From Planctomycetota bacterium (lineage in GTDB: Bacteria; Planctomycetota; UBA1135; GCA-002686595), in contig JADJNY010000001.1 of NCBI GenBank assembly GCA_016714045.1, positions 682,001 through 746,000 on the forward strand: DNA of 64,000 nucleotides. The letters run 5' to 3'. Positions 54,107-63,503 of this stretch are shown here, piece by piece. The first letter of the stretch is position 1. Every line of letters starts with the position of its first letter. The translations under genes and the position numbers were made by a program. Below the pieces are notes generated by a model that worked only from the letters and a program-made list of their open reading frames with translations, was not told the DNA's origin and did not search any database.

Positions 54107-56983
54107 TCACCAGACGATCTGGTAGCCGTTCGCCGAGTTGAAGGTCTCCGGCGGGCAGAACGCCGCCGCCGCGTTGCGGTAGTAGACCGTGTAGTAGCCC
54201 GTCAGGCCCGAGCCGACCGGCGTGCCGCCACGGGCGGACAGCGTGATCGTCTGGGTCGAGTCGGGGAAGCTCGCCGAACCGCCGACGAGCGGAACCGTGC
54301 GGAGACGGATCAGCGTGCCCGTCGCGCAGCGGACGCCGTCACCGAACACGAGGCCGTTCGGATCGTCCAGGTTGCCCTTGAGGAAGATGCAGTTGCCCGT
54401 GGCGTTCATGCCCGAGCCGTCGAGGACGACGCTGTCCAGCGCGACGACGCCGTGGGCCGTCATGTGCGCGCCGTTCACGTTGAAGGAGCTACGGCAGCCG
54501 TTGCCCGGAGCACCGAAGTTGGCGCAGGGGCAGGGCGTGAGGAGCGTGCCGTCGCCGGCGCAGTAGCTGAGACCGGGCTCGAGGCTGCAGGCACCACGGA
54601 GGAGCCAGAGGCCGCCGAAGCCGATCGCGTTCAAGCTCGCGGGCGGAACGTTGGCGATGTTCAGGTTGGTGTAGTCGAGCACACCACCCGTGTCGCCGGC
54701 GATCCAGGACAGGTCACCGCCACCGCAGATCGTCGTCGACTGATCGAGCGGAGCCGGGAACTCGTTGGCCACGTGCGCGACCGCGGCACCGACGAAGAAC
54801 ACGCCGTTGACGACCGCCGCGGGGACGATCGGCGTCGAGTTCAAGATGTCGGTGTCGACGTTCTGGACCGTCGAGGCCATCTGAGCGACGAGCACGAGGC
54901 CCGTCGTCGGATCGCCGTCGTCGTCCGTGTCGTCCCAAACCAGGATGTCGGTCGGGGTACCGTTCGCCGGAGCGAAGCCCGGGAACCCGGCGGAGCCGTA
55001 GGCCGTGGAGACGTCCGTGACGGTCGTCACGTCGCCGATCGCGCCGAAGCGCTGCATCCACAGGACCTTGCCGCCGGCCGTGAGGCCGATCGAGTTCTCG
55101 GTCGTGCCGTCGTCGATCGCGCAGCCGGTCGGCAGGCCGACCGGGGGAGCGATCGTGAACGTACCCGCGCCGCCCTGCGCATTCGGGAAGGTGCCGAGTT
55201 GGATCGTGTACGTGTTGCCCGCAGTCGCGGCGAACGTGACGCTCGTCTGCAGCGTGCCGCAGGCGTCGTCATTGCAGCCGAGAGCCGCGGAAACGGGGCA
55301 GCCGCAACCGTCGTAGACGGCGAGCTTGGTGTCGACGAGGGTCTGAGCGACCGTCGAGACTTCGAAGTTGCCGGTCGACGGCGCCGTCCAGCAGTACCAG
55401 AGGTCGCGGTCGATCGTGGTCGAGCTGAAGAAGAGGCAGCTCGGTTCGGCCTGACCCTGGGTGCCCGTGGTCGCCTGCGAGTTGTCGAACGCGTACGGAC
55501 CGGCGCCGGCGAGGGCGACGGGCGTGGCGCAATCGTCACCCGGAGTGGGGACGAAGACCTGGACGTCGAAGCTGCCGGCGCCGCCCGCGCCGCCCGGGAA
55601 CGAACCCAGCTGGATCGTGTAGGAGCTGCCGGCCGTGGCCGCGAACACCGCACCCGACTGGAGGGCGCAGTCGTCGTCGTTGCACGCGATCGAGGTGCCC
55701 GCGGTCGGGCAGCCCGCACCGGCGTACACAGAGATCTTCGTGTCGACGGCCGTCTGACTGCACGTGAAGGCGCGGTACAGGTCCGTCGTCGGCGCGGTCC
55801 AGGTGAACCACGCGTCGCTGTCGATCGTGGTGCTGCTGAAGAAGAGGCAAAGCGCTTCGGCTTGGCCTTCCGTGCCGGTCGTCGCGACCGTGGTGTCGAA
55901 GAGATACGGGCCGCCCGGACCGAGGACGGTCGGGGTCGAGCAGCCGTCGTTCGGAAGGGCAGGGAATTCCGTGATCGTGAACGTGCCCGCGTAGCCGACG
56001 GCGCCGGGGAACGAGCCGGTCTGGATCGTGTAGGTTGAGCCGGCCACCGACAAGAACGAGACTTCCGAGGTCAGGCCGCAGCTGTCGTCGTTGCAGGCGA
56101 TCGCGGTACCCGCGGTCGGGCAGCCGCTGCCGCCGTAGACCGCCACCTTGGAGTCGGCCGTCACGCCGCCACAGAGGCTGACGATCGCGACACCACCCGT
56201 GACCGAGGTCCACGTGAACCACGCGTCCTGGTCGATGACCGTCGAGCTGAAGAAGAGGCAGGACGCTTCGGTCTGTCCTTCGACGCCCGTCGTTGCGGCG
56301 ACCGTGTCGACCGCGTTCGAGCCGGAGACCGCGATGGCCGGGGTCGCGCACGAGTCGTTCGGGGGCGCAATGGGCTGCGCGATCGTCAGGGTGCCGACGT
56401 AGCCGACGCCGGCACCGAAGGCGCCGACCTGGATCATGTACGTCGAGCCCGCTACGGCCGTGAAGGACGTCTGCGACTGAAGGCCGCAGCTGTCGTCATT
56501 GCACGCGATCGTCGTGGCGGGTGCCGGGCAAGCCGGAGCGCCCGCGGCCCAGACGGTTAGGACGGTGTCGGCGCCGGTCGAGCCGCACATCGACAGGGTC
56601 GTGAGGCCGCTGCCGGGAGCGGTGTAGGCGAACCACACGTCGTTGTGGGACACGCCCCCAGCGCACGGGATCGAGGCCGGTGCGAGGGAGTCCGTCGCCA
56701 CCGTTGTGTCGACGGCGAACGCGCCGTTCGTGTTGATCAAGTCGGGGGTCGCGCAGTCGTCAGAGCCGCCGAGGAACTGAACTCCGCTCTGGAGGACAGG
56801 CTGGACGTGGGACTGACCCTGAGCCAGCTGGGCCTTCGTCGGCCGCTGCTTCACGGGGAGTTGCTTGACACCAGGCTGGGCCTTTTGGGGCGCCTGGACC
56901 GGCAAGCTCGAGGAAACCTGGGCCTGCGCTGTCGCGCAGAGCGCGACAGTGGCCAAGGAAAGCGCAAGGTTGGAGAGCTTCAT
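54107..56983 (-). CDS. Large secreted protein with four pre-peptidase-like repeats and planctomycete C-terminal cassette
   Basis: 958 residues. Signal peptide MKLSNLALSLATVALCATAQ, a Gln/Pro-rich linker (QLPVKQRPTKAQLAQGQSHV), then four repeats of about 115 residues, each opening with a DDCATP/NDSCATP motif, carrying DAWFTWTA-like strands and an IACNDDSCGL calcium-site-like loop, and ending in GTFTI; they resemble bacterial PPC domains. Residues 620-800 form a distinct domain (TDILVWDDTDDDGDPTTGLV). The last 140 residues (CPCANFGAPGNGCRSS ... FGDGVRCATG ... LSARGG ... FCPPETF ... NGYQIVW) match the FG-GAP protein at 3884-5635. Likely surface-located. It separates the two topoisomerase VI genes, without obvious functional link. 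Confidence 0.88.
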   Translation of the reverse strand: MKLSNLALSLATVALCATAQAQVSSSLPVQAPQKAQPGVKQLPVKQRPTKAQLAQGQSHVQPVLQSGVQFLGGSDDCATPDLINTNGAFAVDTTVATDSLAPASIPCAGGVSHNDVWFAYTAPGSGLTTLSMCGSTGADTVLTVWAAGAPACPAPATTIACNDDSCGLQSQTSFTAVAGSTYMIQVGAFGAGVGYVGTLTIAQPIAPPNDSCATPAIAVSGSNAVDTVAATTGVEGQTEASCLFFSSTVIDQDAWFTWTSVTGGVAIVSLCGGVTADSKVAVYGGSGCPTAGTAIACNDDSCGLTSEVSFLSVAGSTYTIQTGSFPGAVGYAGTFTITEFPALPNDGCSTPTVLGPGGPYLFDTTVATTGTEGQAEALCLFFSSTTIDSDAWFTWTAPTTDLYRAFTCSQTAVDTKISVYAGAGCPTAGTSIACNDDDCALQSGAVFAATAGSSYTIQLGSFPGGAGGAGSFDVQVFVPTPGDDCATPVALAGAGPYAFDNSQATTGTQGQAEPSCLFFSSTTIDRDLWYCWTAPSTGNFEVSTVAQTLVDTKLAVYDGCGCPVSAALGCNDDACGTLQTSVTFAATAGNTYTIQLGTFPNAQGGAGTFTIAPPVGLPTGCAIDDGTTENSIGLTAGGKVLWMQRFGAIGDVTTVTDVSTAYGSAGFPGFAPANGTPTDILVWDDTDDDGDPTTGLVLVAQMASTVQNVDTDILNSTPIVPAAVVNGVFFVGAAVAHVANEFPAPLDQSTTICGGGDLSWIAGDTGGVLDYTNLNIANVPPASLNAIGFGGLWLLRGACSLEPGLSYCAGDGTLLTPCPCANFGAPGNGCRSSFNVNGAHMTAHGVVALDSVVLDGSGMNATGNCIFLKGNLDDPNGLVFGDGVRCATGTLIRLRTVPLVGGSASFPDSTQTITLSARGGTPVGSGLTGYYTVYYRNAAAAFCPPETFNSANGYQIVW

Positions 56984-57608
56984 CTTGCTTACGACTCTTT
57001 CGATGTCTGGATTGGATTCCTGATCAGGGAGAACGCCTCGAGGTGATCCTCGAGGATGGGCGGAGTGTTCCAGGGGTTTGGGGAGTGTGAAGCAACCCGC
57101 CTACCGCAAGGATAGTGGCCCCCCTGGGCATGTGTTTGGGAAACTCCCTGAAAGGTGCCGGTTTTCAGGTGACTTCCGACGGGCTTCGGAAGCTCCATCG
57201 CGCACTTCTTTCGGCGCCCACGGAACCTCGTCGAAGCTCGCTTCGTCGGCACCGACCCAGACGAGTCGCCGCGCTCGGGCTCCGCGGCCGTCCGGCCTTC
57301 TCTTCCTGGTCCTGCGAGGAGTTCGCAAGGCGAGGGCCGTCCGATGTCGAGCCGTCCGGCCTCGAGGGCGGCGATCGCCCACCGGGGAACGACGCGGCGG
57401 CGTTCGTTCGTACTCTCCGTGCCGTGCAACGAGCGGCGAGGGGGGCTGAGCCAGGCCGCGGAGCGGATCTGCCGCGGCCGCCGACGCCGCCAAGCGTTGG
57501 TCGCACGCAGGGGCGCACGCCCCGCGTCGCGGACCCGACCTCGGCACCTACCCCGTCCCGTCGGGGACCCAGCCGTGCTCCTGGTCCCGCGGTGAGAACG
57601 AGCCGCGT
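56984..57608. other. Intergenic region upstream of the secreted repeat protein
   Basis: About 625 bp without a supported gene. The first 120 bp is the least GC-rich spot of the area and probably holds the promoter and leader of the minus-strand gene; CCTCGAGGTGATCCTCGAGG (57036-57055) is a small palindrome there. AAAGAG precedes the ATG as a weak ribosome site. The rest is GC-rich and featureless. Confidence 0.5.
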
Positions 57609-57637
57609 GCGCCCCGGACGGGCGCCGCCCGGGGCGC
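57609..57637 (-). terminator. Hairpin after topoisomerase VI B
   Basis: GCGCCCCGG / CCGGGGCGC, 9-bp arms with an 11-base loop, 7 bp downstream of the top6B stop. No T-run. Confidence 0.55.
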
Positions 57638-57644
57638 CGATCGT

Positions 57645-59462
57645 TCAGACCTTGCGGCTCTTCTGGAGCACGTCGTCGAGCACCGCGACAGTCTGGTCGC
57701 GGTCCGGATCGGAAAGGTCGAGGATCTCCTGCAGCGCGATCCCGATATGCGGGATGTACTTCTCGATGTACGAGCGCTTGTTGAACTCCGACTGCAGGCG
57801 CTTGCCCTTGCGGATGTACTGGCCGAGCTTGCGGCCGCACTCGCGCAGCGCGAGTTCGATCTCGTCGACGATCTCGTCGTAGTTCGCGATCGCTTCCTTC
57901 GACTCGGAGGTGAACGGCACCCAGACGCTCGCGATGTGGACGAACACCGCGCACGGTCCGATCGGGAGCGAGCCCTTCGGCTGCGAAAGGCCGTAGTTCT
58001 TCCAGTTCGTCTCGATCACCGCCCGCGTGACCGCGCACGCGCCCTGCTGGTAGAGGAGCGGGACGCGGTTCGCGAAGCGCAAGATGCGCACCTGGGCGTC
58101 CGCATCGCCGACGAGGTCCTCGGTCACGACGACGGACTTGCGCTTCTGGATGCGGCCTTCCTCCGTGAGCTCGAGCCCCACGCCGCCGGGCTTGCCGTAG
58201 GCGATGCCGGCTTCGATCTGGAACGGGTTGCCGCGGTACACGGCCGCGGGGCGCGTCGTCGCGCAGTAGAAATCGGCCTCGATCTCCTTCTTCAGCCCCG
58301 CGAGGATCAGCTCCTCGCCGATCGGCGAGAGGCAGTTCGTCGGCGGCGACATGATTTTCGCGCTCTGGATCGCGGTGTGGAGCGCCGACGCTTCTTCGCG
58401 CGCGATCTGCGCCGGGCGCGACTTCTCGGAGACCTTCGCGCGCGAGCAGATGTCGTCGACGACCTTCGGGCCGACGCGCACGAACTCCTCCTGCAGGAAG
58501 CTCGAGAGCGTGCGCGACTCCGTCTCCTTGAGCATCGCGATCAGACGGCCGAGCTCGACGCCGTGCGGGTGCGGCTTGATCTCGACGGCCTCGGGCGGGA
58601 GGTGCTTCGTCGCGCGCTCGTACGTCACGAGCTGGCTGCCGCCTTCGCTGCCGACCGTGGGGTCCTTGTAGTGCAGCGTCAGGTGCGGGTTCGCGATCGC
58701 CGTCTCCTTCAAGTACATGTCGACGGACTTGTCGCCGCGCTGGTAGCGCGCCTCCATCTCGATCTCGACGCGCGTGCCGTGCTCCTGGTGCCACTCGTCC
58801 ATCGTCTTGGATTCGTGGATGTCGGGCTTGTTGCGCAGCGTATCGATCGAGAGCTGGTATTCGTGCGCCGGCTGCTTCTTGCTCGTGCGCGACACGATGC
58901 GCACGGGCAGTCCCGTCGTGAGCTGGCCGTACATGCCCGCGGCGGAGATGCCGATGCCCTGCTGGCCGCGCGTCTGCGACAGCTTGTGGAACTTCGAGCC
59001 GTAGAGGAGCTTCCCGAACACCTTGCCGATCTGCTCGGGCACGATGCCAGGGCCGTTGTCCTCGACGGCCATGCGGAAGCGGTCCTCGCCCGTCTTCGTG
59101 ATCTCGACGGTGATCTCGGGCAGGATGCCCGCTTCCTCGCACGCGTCGAGGGAGTTGTCGACCGCCTCCTTCACCGCGGTCAAGAGCGCCTTGAGCGGCG
59201 AGTCGAAGCCGAGGAGGTGGCGGTTCTTCGTGAAGAACTCGCTGACGGAGATCTCGCGCTGCTTCGTCGCGAGCTCCTGCGCCGTCGCGCGGCGTCCGCC
59301 TTCGTCCTTCTTCGGCGGAGCGCTCTCGCTCTCGCTCGTGTCGCGCGAGCTCTCGCCCTTGGCGGACTTCCGTCCCTCCTTGGCCTTCATCCCCTCCGCC
59401 TTCCCATCCTGCTCCAGGTCGAACAAGAGCGGCGCGTTCGCGCCCGACTTCGATGCTTCCAC
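57645..59462 (-). CDS. top6B: DNA topoisomerase VI subunit B
   Basis: 605 residues. After a charged leader of about 60 residues comes the GHKL ATPase: LTAVKEAVDNSLDACEEAGI (N-box Glu/Asn), MAVEDNGPGIVPEQIGKVFG (G1), GQQGIGISAAGMYGQLTTG (G2), then H2TH and transducer domains; NWKNYGLSQPKGSLPIGPCA holds the transducer Lys region. Sequence through to KRLQSEFNKRSYIEKYIPHI and the C-terminal IALQEILDLSDPD is typical of the family. ATP binding by this subunit drives strand passage with subunit A. The N-terminal Lys/Ser/Glu-rich extension (KAKEGRKSAKGESSRDTSES) is not part of the archaeal proteins. Confidence 0.94.
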   Translation of the reverse strand: MEASKSGANAPLLFDLEQDGKAEGMKAKEGRKSAKGESSRDTSESESAPPKKDEGGRRATAQELATKQREISVSEFFTKNRHLLGFDSPLKALLTAVKEAVDNSLDACEEAGILPEITVEITKTGEDRFRMAVEDNGPGIVPEQIGKVFGKLLYGSKFHKLSQTRGQQGIGISAAGMYGQLTTGLPVRIVSRTSKKQPAHEYQLSIDTLRNKPDIHESKTMDEWHQEHGTRVEIEMEARYQRGDKSVDMYLKETAIANPHLTLHYKDPTVGSEGGSQLVTYERATKHLPPEAVEIKPHPHGVELGRLIAMLKETESRTLSSFLQEEFVRVGPKVVDDICSRAKVSEKSRPAQIAREEASALHTAIQSAKIMSPPTNCLSPIGEELILAGLKKEIEADFYCATTRPAAVYRGNPFQIEAGIAYGKPGGVGLELTEEGRIQKRKSVVVTEDLVGDADAQVRILRFANRVPLLYQQGACAVTRAVIETNWKNYGLSQPKGSLPIGPCAVFVHIASVWVPFTSESKEAIANYDEIVDEIELALRECGRKLGQYIRKGKRLQSEFNKRSYIEKYIPHIGIALQEILDLSDPDRDQTVAVLDDVLQKSRKV

Positions 59463-59495
59463 GTGGGTCCCCTCACGGATGTGTGAGGGTGCGTT

Positions 59496-59777
59496 CTAGG
59501 GACGGCGGTGCTCGATTGCAACGGCTTCGGGCGTGCGCTCGGCGGCGTGCGGGGCCGCGCTCGCGGGCGCGCGTCGGTCGCGCGCGTCCCGACTCGACGC
59601 GGCGATCGCGATCGCCACCGCGGTCAGGAGGAAGATCGGCGCCGAGCTGAGACAGCCGATCGACAGGTAGCGCTTCTGCAGCGAACCGCCGCAGGCGGGA
59701 CACATGCGCGGCGGCGGGGAGCTGAGCGCTTCCTTGCAGTGCGGACAGCGACGGACTTCGAGCACTCTAGGGGACAT
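59496..59777 (-). CDS. Small zinc-ribbon membrane protein
   Basis: 93 residues. VRRCPHCKEALSSPPPRMCP...CGG is a Cys4 zinc ribbon; a membrane helix (SSAPIFLLTAVAIAIAA) and an Arg/Ala-rich tail follow. No family known. The ATG overlaps the last 11 bases of mqnA, so translation is probably coupled to that gene, but nothing links it to menaquinone synthesis directly. Confidence 0.7.
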   Translation of the reverse strand: MSPRVLEVRRCPHCKEALSSPPPRMCPACGGSLQKRYLSIGCLSSAPIFLLTAVAIAIAASSRDARDRRAPASAAPHAAERTPEAVAIEHRRP

Positions 59778-60594
59778 GCGGCAACTCGACGGCGGTCGGG
59801 GCGAGATCGGGGCGGCAGAGTCCGAGGCGCGCGGCCGCATCGCGGAACGCGAGGAGCGCGGGCCGCAGGCGCTCCCCGGGTTCGTATTGGCACTCGTGCG
59901 CGAGGTAGTGCTCGCACGCCGCGCGCGGGACGCGCCACGCGGTGCTCGCCTCGACGGCGAGGTCCGCGATCGCCGCACGGCCGCGGGCCCGCGCGCGGGC
60001 GAACGCAGCGAGGTGGTCCTCGATCGGCACGCCTTCGCGAACGATCCAGGCCGCGAACACGAACGGGAGCCCCGTGCGCCGCGTCCACTCGGCCGACGGG
60101 TTGAACACGTGGGGCGCGTCGGGCTCGAGGTGCTCCCGCAGCGCCGCATCACCGATCCGCAGCCATGCATCGCACGGTGTCTCGCGCGGGTCCGCTCCGG
60201 GCGGCACCTCGATGTACTCCGGGGCGTGGTTGGCGAGGAGGACGCGCACGAGCGTCGCCGCCGCGCGGCTCGCGGGGTCCAGCGCGAGCGTGCGCACCGC
60301 CTCGATCGGCTTGCGGAGGAAGACCTGCACGCTCCCGACCGGACCGTCCCCGCTGACGGCGAAGGGCGCGAGATACCGATAGCCCGGCGCGCGGAAGAGC
60401 TCGATCGAGCTCACCAGCGCCACGTCGAGCTCACCGGCGCGCAGCCCTTGGACGAGCTCGGCGGGAACACGGCGCTCGTAGTGCACCCCGTCTTCGTCCT
60501 CGAGGCCGAGGTCCAGCGGTCGACCGACGAGGTACGGAACGCTGCCGACGCGGAGCGGGCGCTCTCCAAGGCTTGGCTGCATCCACGCCAGCAT
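59767..60594 (-). CDS. mqnA: Chorismate dehydratase MqnA (futalosine pathway)
   Basis: 275 residues from the ATG at 60594 (a second ATG at 60582 is equally possible). Periplasmic-binding-protein-like fold with RVGSVPYLVGRPLDLGL at the start, AELVQGLRAGELDVALVSSI, a Ser/Ile-rich hinge, GPVGSVQVFLRKPIEAVRTL and DAWLRIGDAALREHL, then TGLPFVFAAWIVREGV, all typical of MqnA. It converts chorismate to 3-enolpyruvyl-benzoate, the first step of the futalosine route to menaquinone. The other mqn genes are not in the window. It overlaps the small zinc-ribbon gene by 11 bp. Confidence 0.92.
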   Translation of the reverse strand: MLAWMQPSLGERPLRVGSVPYLVGRPLDLGLEDEDGVHYERRVPAELVQGLRAGELDVALVSSIELFRAPGYRYLAPFAVSGDGPVGSVQVFLRKPIEAVRTLALDPASRAAATLVRVLLANHAPEYIEVPPGADPRETPCDAWLRIGDAALREHLEPDAPHVFNPSAEWTRRTGLPFVFAAWIVREGVPIEDHLAAFARARARGRAAIADLAVEASTAWRVPRAACEHYLAHECQYEPGERLRPALLAFRDAAARLGLCRPDLAPTAVELPHVP

Positions 60595-60799
60595 ACGGAA
60601 CCCGCCGCACGCACGCGCGCGACTCCGGGAGCGGGAGTTCGGGGCGCCGGGCCGATGGGGGAGTCCTTCGGGCTCTTCAGCGGCCGACCGACGCGTCGAC
60701 CTGCTCTGAGCCCGGGCTCTTTTTCGCGGCCCATGAGGAATGCGCACGGGGGCGAGCGGGTAAGCTGCCCGGCTCGACCCCCAACCTGCGAGTCCCCAC

Positions 60800-61474
60800 G
60801 TGAGCGCCATCGGATTCCTCGGCCCCCTGCTTTCCTCCGCCCTGCGTTCCCGCCCGAAGCGCCACCAGCGTGCCTTCAGCTTCCTCGCGGGCTCGTCGAG
60901 CTCCTTCCTCAACGCGAGTAACCTCCTCGCGCTCGGTGGGCTCGGCTGGGCCGCGTACGAGATCTGGCGCAGCAAGCAGTCGGCACCCGGCGCGTCCTCC
61001 GCGCCCGTCGTGACGCCCGGCACGACCGTCGTCGGCGATCTGCCGCCTCCGCTGCCGGCCGGGGCCCGCGGAGCGACCAACAAACCGCCCGCGATCCAGA
61101 CCGACGTGCAGCGCGTCGTCGATCTCACGCTCGCCGCCGCGCGGTGCGATGGTGACCTCGGCGAGGACGAATACGGCGCGATCCTGCGCACGGCGCGCGA
61201 GATCGGCGCCGAGGCCATGGTGCGCGCGGCGTTGGAGCGACCGAAGCCGATCACGGAGATCGTGTCCGGCGTCAGCGACCGCCGGCAACGCGAGTCGCTC
61301 TACGTGTACGCCTACAGCATCGTGCGCGCCGACGAGGAAGTGAGCACGGCGGAACGGGCCTGGCTCCAGCAGCTCGCGAGCGGTCTCGGCCTCGACGCCG
61401 CGAACGTCGGACGCCTCGAGAAGGAAACCGCCTACCGCATCGCCGCGATGCCCGCCGGCACGCAGCGCGCCTGA
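60800..61474 (+). CDS. TerB/DUF533-like protein
   Basis: 224 residues from a GTG start. Residues 35-58 hold a weak hydrophobic stretch (NASNLLALGGLGWAAYEIWR), followed by a Pro/Gly-rich linker and a helical TerB-like domain (VVDLTLAAARCDGDLGEDEY, AYSIVRADEEVSTAERAWLQ, QLASGLGLDAANVGRLEKET) with the acidic helix pairs of DUF533/YebE proteins. Role unknown; such proteins are often envelope-associated. 27 bp upstream of the AIM24-like gene, same strand, likely one transcript. Confidence 0.8.
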   Translation: MSAIGFLGPLLSSALRSRPKRHQRAFSFLAGSSSSFLNASNLLALGGLGWAAYEIWRSKQSAPGASSAPVVTPGTTVVGDLPPPLPAGARGATNKPPAIQTDVQRVVDLTLAAARCDGDLGEDEYGAILRTAREIGAEAMVRAALERPKPITEIVSGVSDRRQRESLYVYAYSIVRADEEVSTAERAWLQQLASGLGLDAANVGRLEKETAYRIAAMPAGTQRA

Positions 61475-61501
61475 GTCGATTCGGAATCACGAAAGAGAAG
61501 C

Positions 61502-62524
61502 ATGTCGAACACGTCCTGGTACCTGGCCCTCGGCGGTCATCAGGTCGGTCCGCTCACCGACGACGACCTCCGTCACCACCTCGAGAACGGCAGCGCCGAC
61601 GGCAAGACGCTGTGCTGGTCGCCCGGCATGAAGGGCTGGACGCCGCTCGAAGAGGTTCCGGCCTTCGCCGCGTTTGCGCGGGGCGGCGGCGGGGCCCCTC
61701 CGCCCGCGATGCCCAGCGTGCCGGGTCGTCAGGCGCACGACATCGACTTCAAAATCCACGGCGCCGAGATGCAGTTCGTCGAGGTCGAGCTCGACCCCGG
61801 CGAGTGCGCGATCGCCGAGGCCGGGACGATGATGTACATGACGCAGGCCATCGGCATGCAGACCGTGTTCGGCGACGGCAACTCCGCGCAGCAGGGCTTC
61901 TTCGACAAGCTCCTCGGCGCGGGCAAGCGGCTGCTCACGGGCGAGAGCCTGTTCATGACCGTGTTCCAGCACCAAGGGCAGCGGGGCAAGGAGCGCGTCG
62001 CGTTCGCCGCACCCTACGCCGGCAAGATTCTCCCGATGGACCTGCAGCAGCTCGGCGGCCGGCTCCTCTGCCAGAAGGACTCGTTCCTTTGTGCCGCGCG
62101 CGGCGTCTCGGTCGGGATCGCGTTCCAGAAGCGCATCGGCGTCGGTCTCTTCGGCGGCGAGGGCTTCATCATGCAGAAGCTCGAAGGCGACGGCCTCGCG
62201 TTCGTCCACGCCGGCGGCACCGTCCACGCGCTCGACCTCGCGCCCGGCGAGACGCTGCGGGTCGACACGGGCTGCATCGTCGCGCTGCAGCCGCAGGTCG
62301 ACTTCGACATCCAGTTCGTCGGCGGGATCAAGACCGCGCTCTTCGGCGGCGAAGGGCTCTTCTTCGCCACGCTGCGCGGCCCCGGCCGGGTCTGGTTGCA
62401 GTCCTTGCCGTTCTCGCGGCTCGCCGATCGCATCGTCACTGCGGCGCGCGGCGCGCGGCGCGAGGAGGGTTCCGTCCTCGACCGCGCCTTCGGGCTCGGG
62501 AACCTGATCGACGGCGACAGCTGA
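61502..62524 (+). CDS. AIM24/TIGR00266 family protein with N-terminal GYF-like domain
   Basis: 340 residues; AAGAGAAGC precedes the ATG. Residues 1-60 are a GYF_2-type domain (WYLALGGHQVGPLTDDDLRH, WSPGMKGWTPLEEVP). Residues 75-310 form the AIM24 beta-roll: FVEVELDPGECAIAEAGTMM, GAGKRLLTGESLFMTVFQHQ, FAAPYAGKILPMDLQQLGGR, GEGFIMQKLEGDGLAFVHAG and KTALFGGEGLFFATLRGPGR. The family is widespread with unknown biochemistry; the yeast homologue affects mitochondrial membrane organisation. Together with the TerB-like gene upstream this may serve the cell envelope. Confidence 0.88.
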   Translation: MSNTSWYLALGGHQVGPLTDDDLRHHLENGSADGKTLCWSPGMKGWTPLEEVPAFAAFARGGGGAPPPAMPSVPGRQAHDIDFKIHGAEMQFVEVELDPGECAIAEAGTMMYMTQAIGMQTVFGDGNSAQQGFFDKLLGAGKRLLTGESLFMTVFQHQGQRGKERVAFAAPYAGKILPMDLQQLGGRLLCQKDSFLCAARGVSVGIAFQKRIGVGLFGGEGFIMQKLEGDGLAFVHAGGTVHALDLAPGETLRVDTGCIVALQPQVDFDIQFVGGIKTALFGGEGLFFATLRGPGRVWLQSLPFSRLADRIVTAARGARREEGSVLDRAFGLGNLIDGDS

Positions 62525-62594
62525 TCGTCGCGCACGCACCGGGTGCGCGCTCGGGGCTCGTGCTCGGGGCGCGCGCTGCCTACCCTGTGCGCCC

Positions 62595-63503
62595 GTGACG
62601 CGTCCGAGTCTGTTCCCCGCGCCTGATTTCCCCGACTACGCGCTCGTCGACAGCGGAGCTGGGGAGAAGCTCGAGCGCTTCGGCCGCGTGCTCCTCCGCC
62701 GGCCCGACCCGCAGGCCCTGTGGAAGCGCTCGGGCACCGACGCCGACTGGGCGCGCGCGGATCTCCTCTTCGTGCGCGAGTCCGACCGCGGCGGGCGATG
62801 GGAGCCGGGCCCACGCGCTTCCGCCGAAGCGCGCCGCGGCGAGTGGACGATCGGCATCGGGACGGGCCGTTTCCTCGTGCGTCCGACGCCCTTCAAGCAC
62901 GTCGGCGTGTTTCCGGAACAGCACGACAACTGGAACCTGGTCGCGCGCCTCGCGCGTTCGTTCGACTCCGCGCGGCCGCGCCTCCTGAACCTGTTCGGCT
63001 ACACGGGCGTCGCCAGCGTGCTCGCCGCGCAGGTGGGGTACGAGGTCACGCACGTCGACGCGTCGCGCACGTCGATCACGTGGGCGCGGGAGAACGCGGC
63101 CGCGTCCGGACTGCCGTCGGACGCGCTCCGCGTCCTCGTCGACGACGCGCTCGGGTTCGCGCGGCGCGAGGTCCGGCGCGCGGCTCGCTACCACGTCGTG
63201 CTGCTCGACCCGCCGCACTACGGGCGCGGGCCGAAGGGGGAAACGTGGCAGTTCGAGGATCACGTCGCCGAGCTCGTCGGCACGCTGCGTGAGCTGCTCC
63301 ACGAGCGAGCGCTCGTAGTGCTCTCGACCTACGCGATCGGTTGTTCGCCGCTGACGCTCGAGAACCTGCTCCTGGAGCTCGGCGCCGGAAACGTCGAGGC
63401 CGGGGAGCTCGGTCTCGCCGGGCCCGCGGGAGCCCGCGTCCTCCCCGCGGGGTTCTGCGCGCGTTGGACTCGCGGGGTCGCCGCGGGAGAGTCGCGTGCG
63501 TGA
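62595..63503 (+). CDS. Class I SAM-dependent RNA methyltransferase (RlmI/RlmK-like)
   Basis: 302 residues from a GTG start. After an N-terminal beta region (LLRRPDPQALWKRSG, GEWTIGIGTGRFLVRPTPFK) comes the Rossmann domain: LLNLFGYTGVASVLAAQVGY (motif I), VTHVDASRTSITWARENAAA (motif II), VDDALGFARREV and YHVVLLDPPHYGRGPKGETW (motif IV DPPxxg). This is the pattern of 23S rRNA methyltransferases with a DPP motif. It lacks an obvious PUA domain. The following pseudouridine synthase overlaps its end by 8 bp, so both are probably rRNA-modifying enzymes in one operon. Confidence 0.85.
   Translation: MTRPSLFPAPDFPDYALVDSGAGEKLERFGRVLLRRPDPQALWKRSGTDADWARADLLFVRESDRGGRWEPGPRASAEARRGEWTIGIGTGRFLVRPTPFKHVGVFPEQHDNWNLVARLARSFDSARPRLLNLFGYTGVASVLAAQVGYEVTHVDASRTSITWARENAAASGLPSDALRVLVDDALGFARREVRRAARYHVVLLDPPHYGRGPKGETWQFEDHVAELVGTLRELLHERALVVLSTYAIGCSPLTLENLLLELGAGNVEAGELGLAGPAGARVLPAGFCARWTRGVAAGESRA

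Noticed and set aside
57078..57595. Plus-strand small ORFs in the gap before top6B
   Set aside because: Arg/Ser/Pro-rich translations overlapping on both strands, without ribosome sites or any family pattern.
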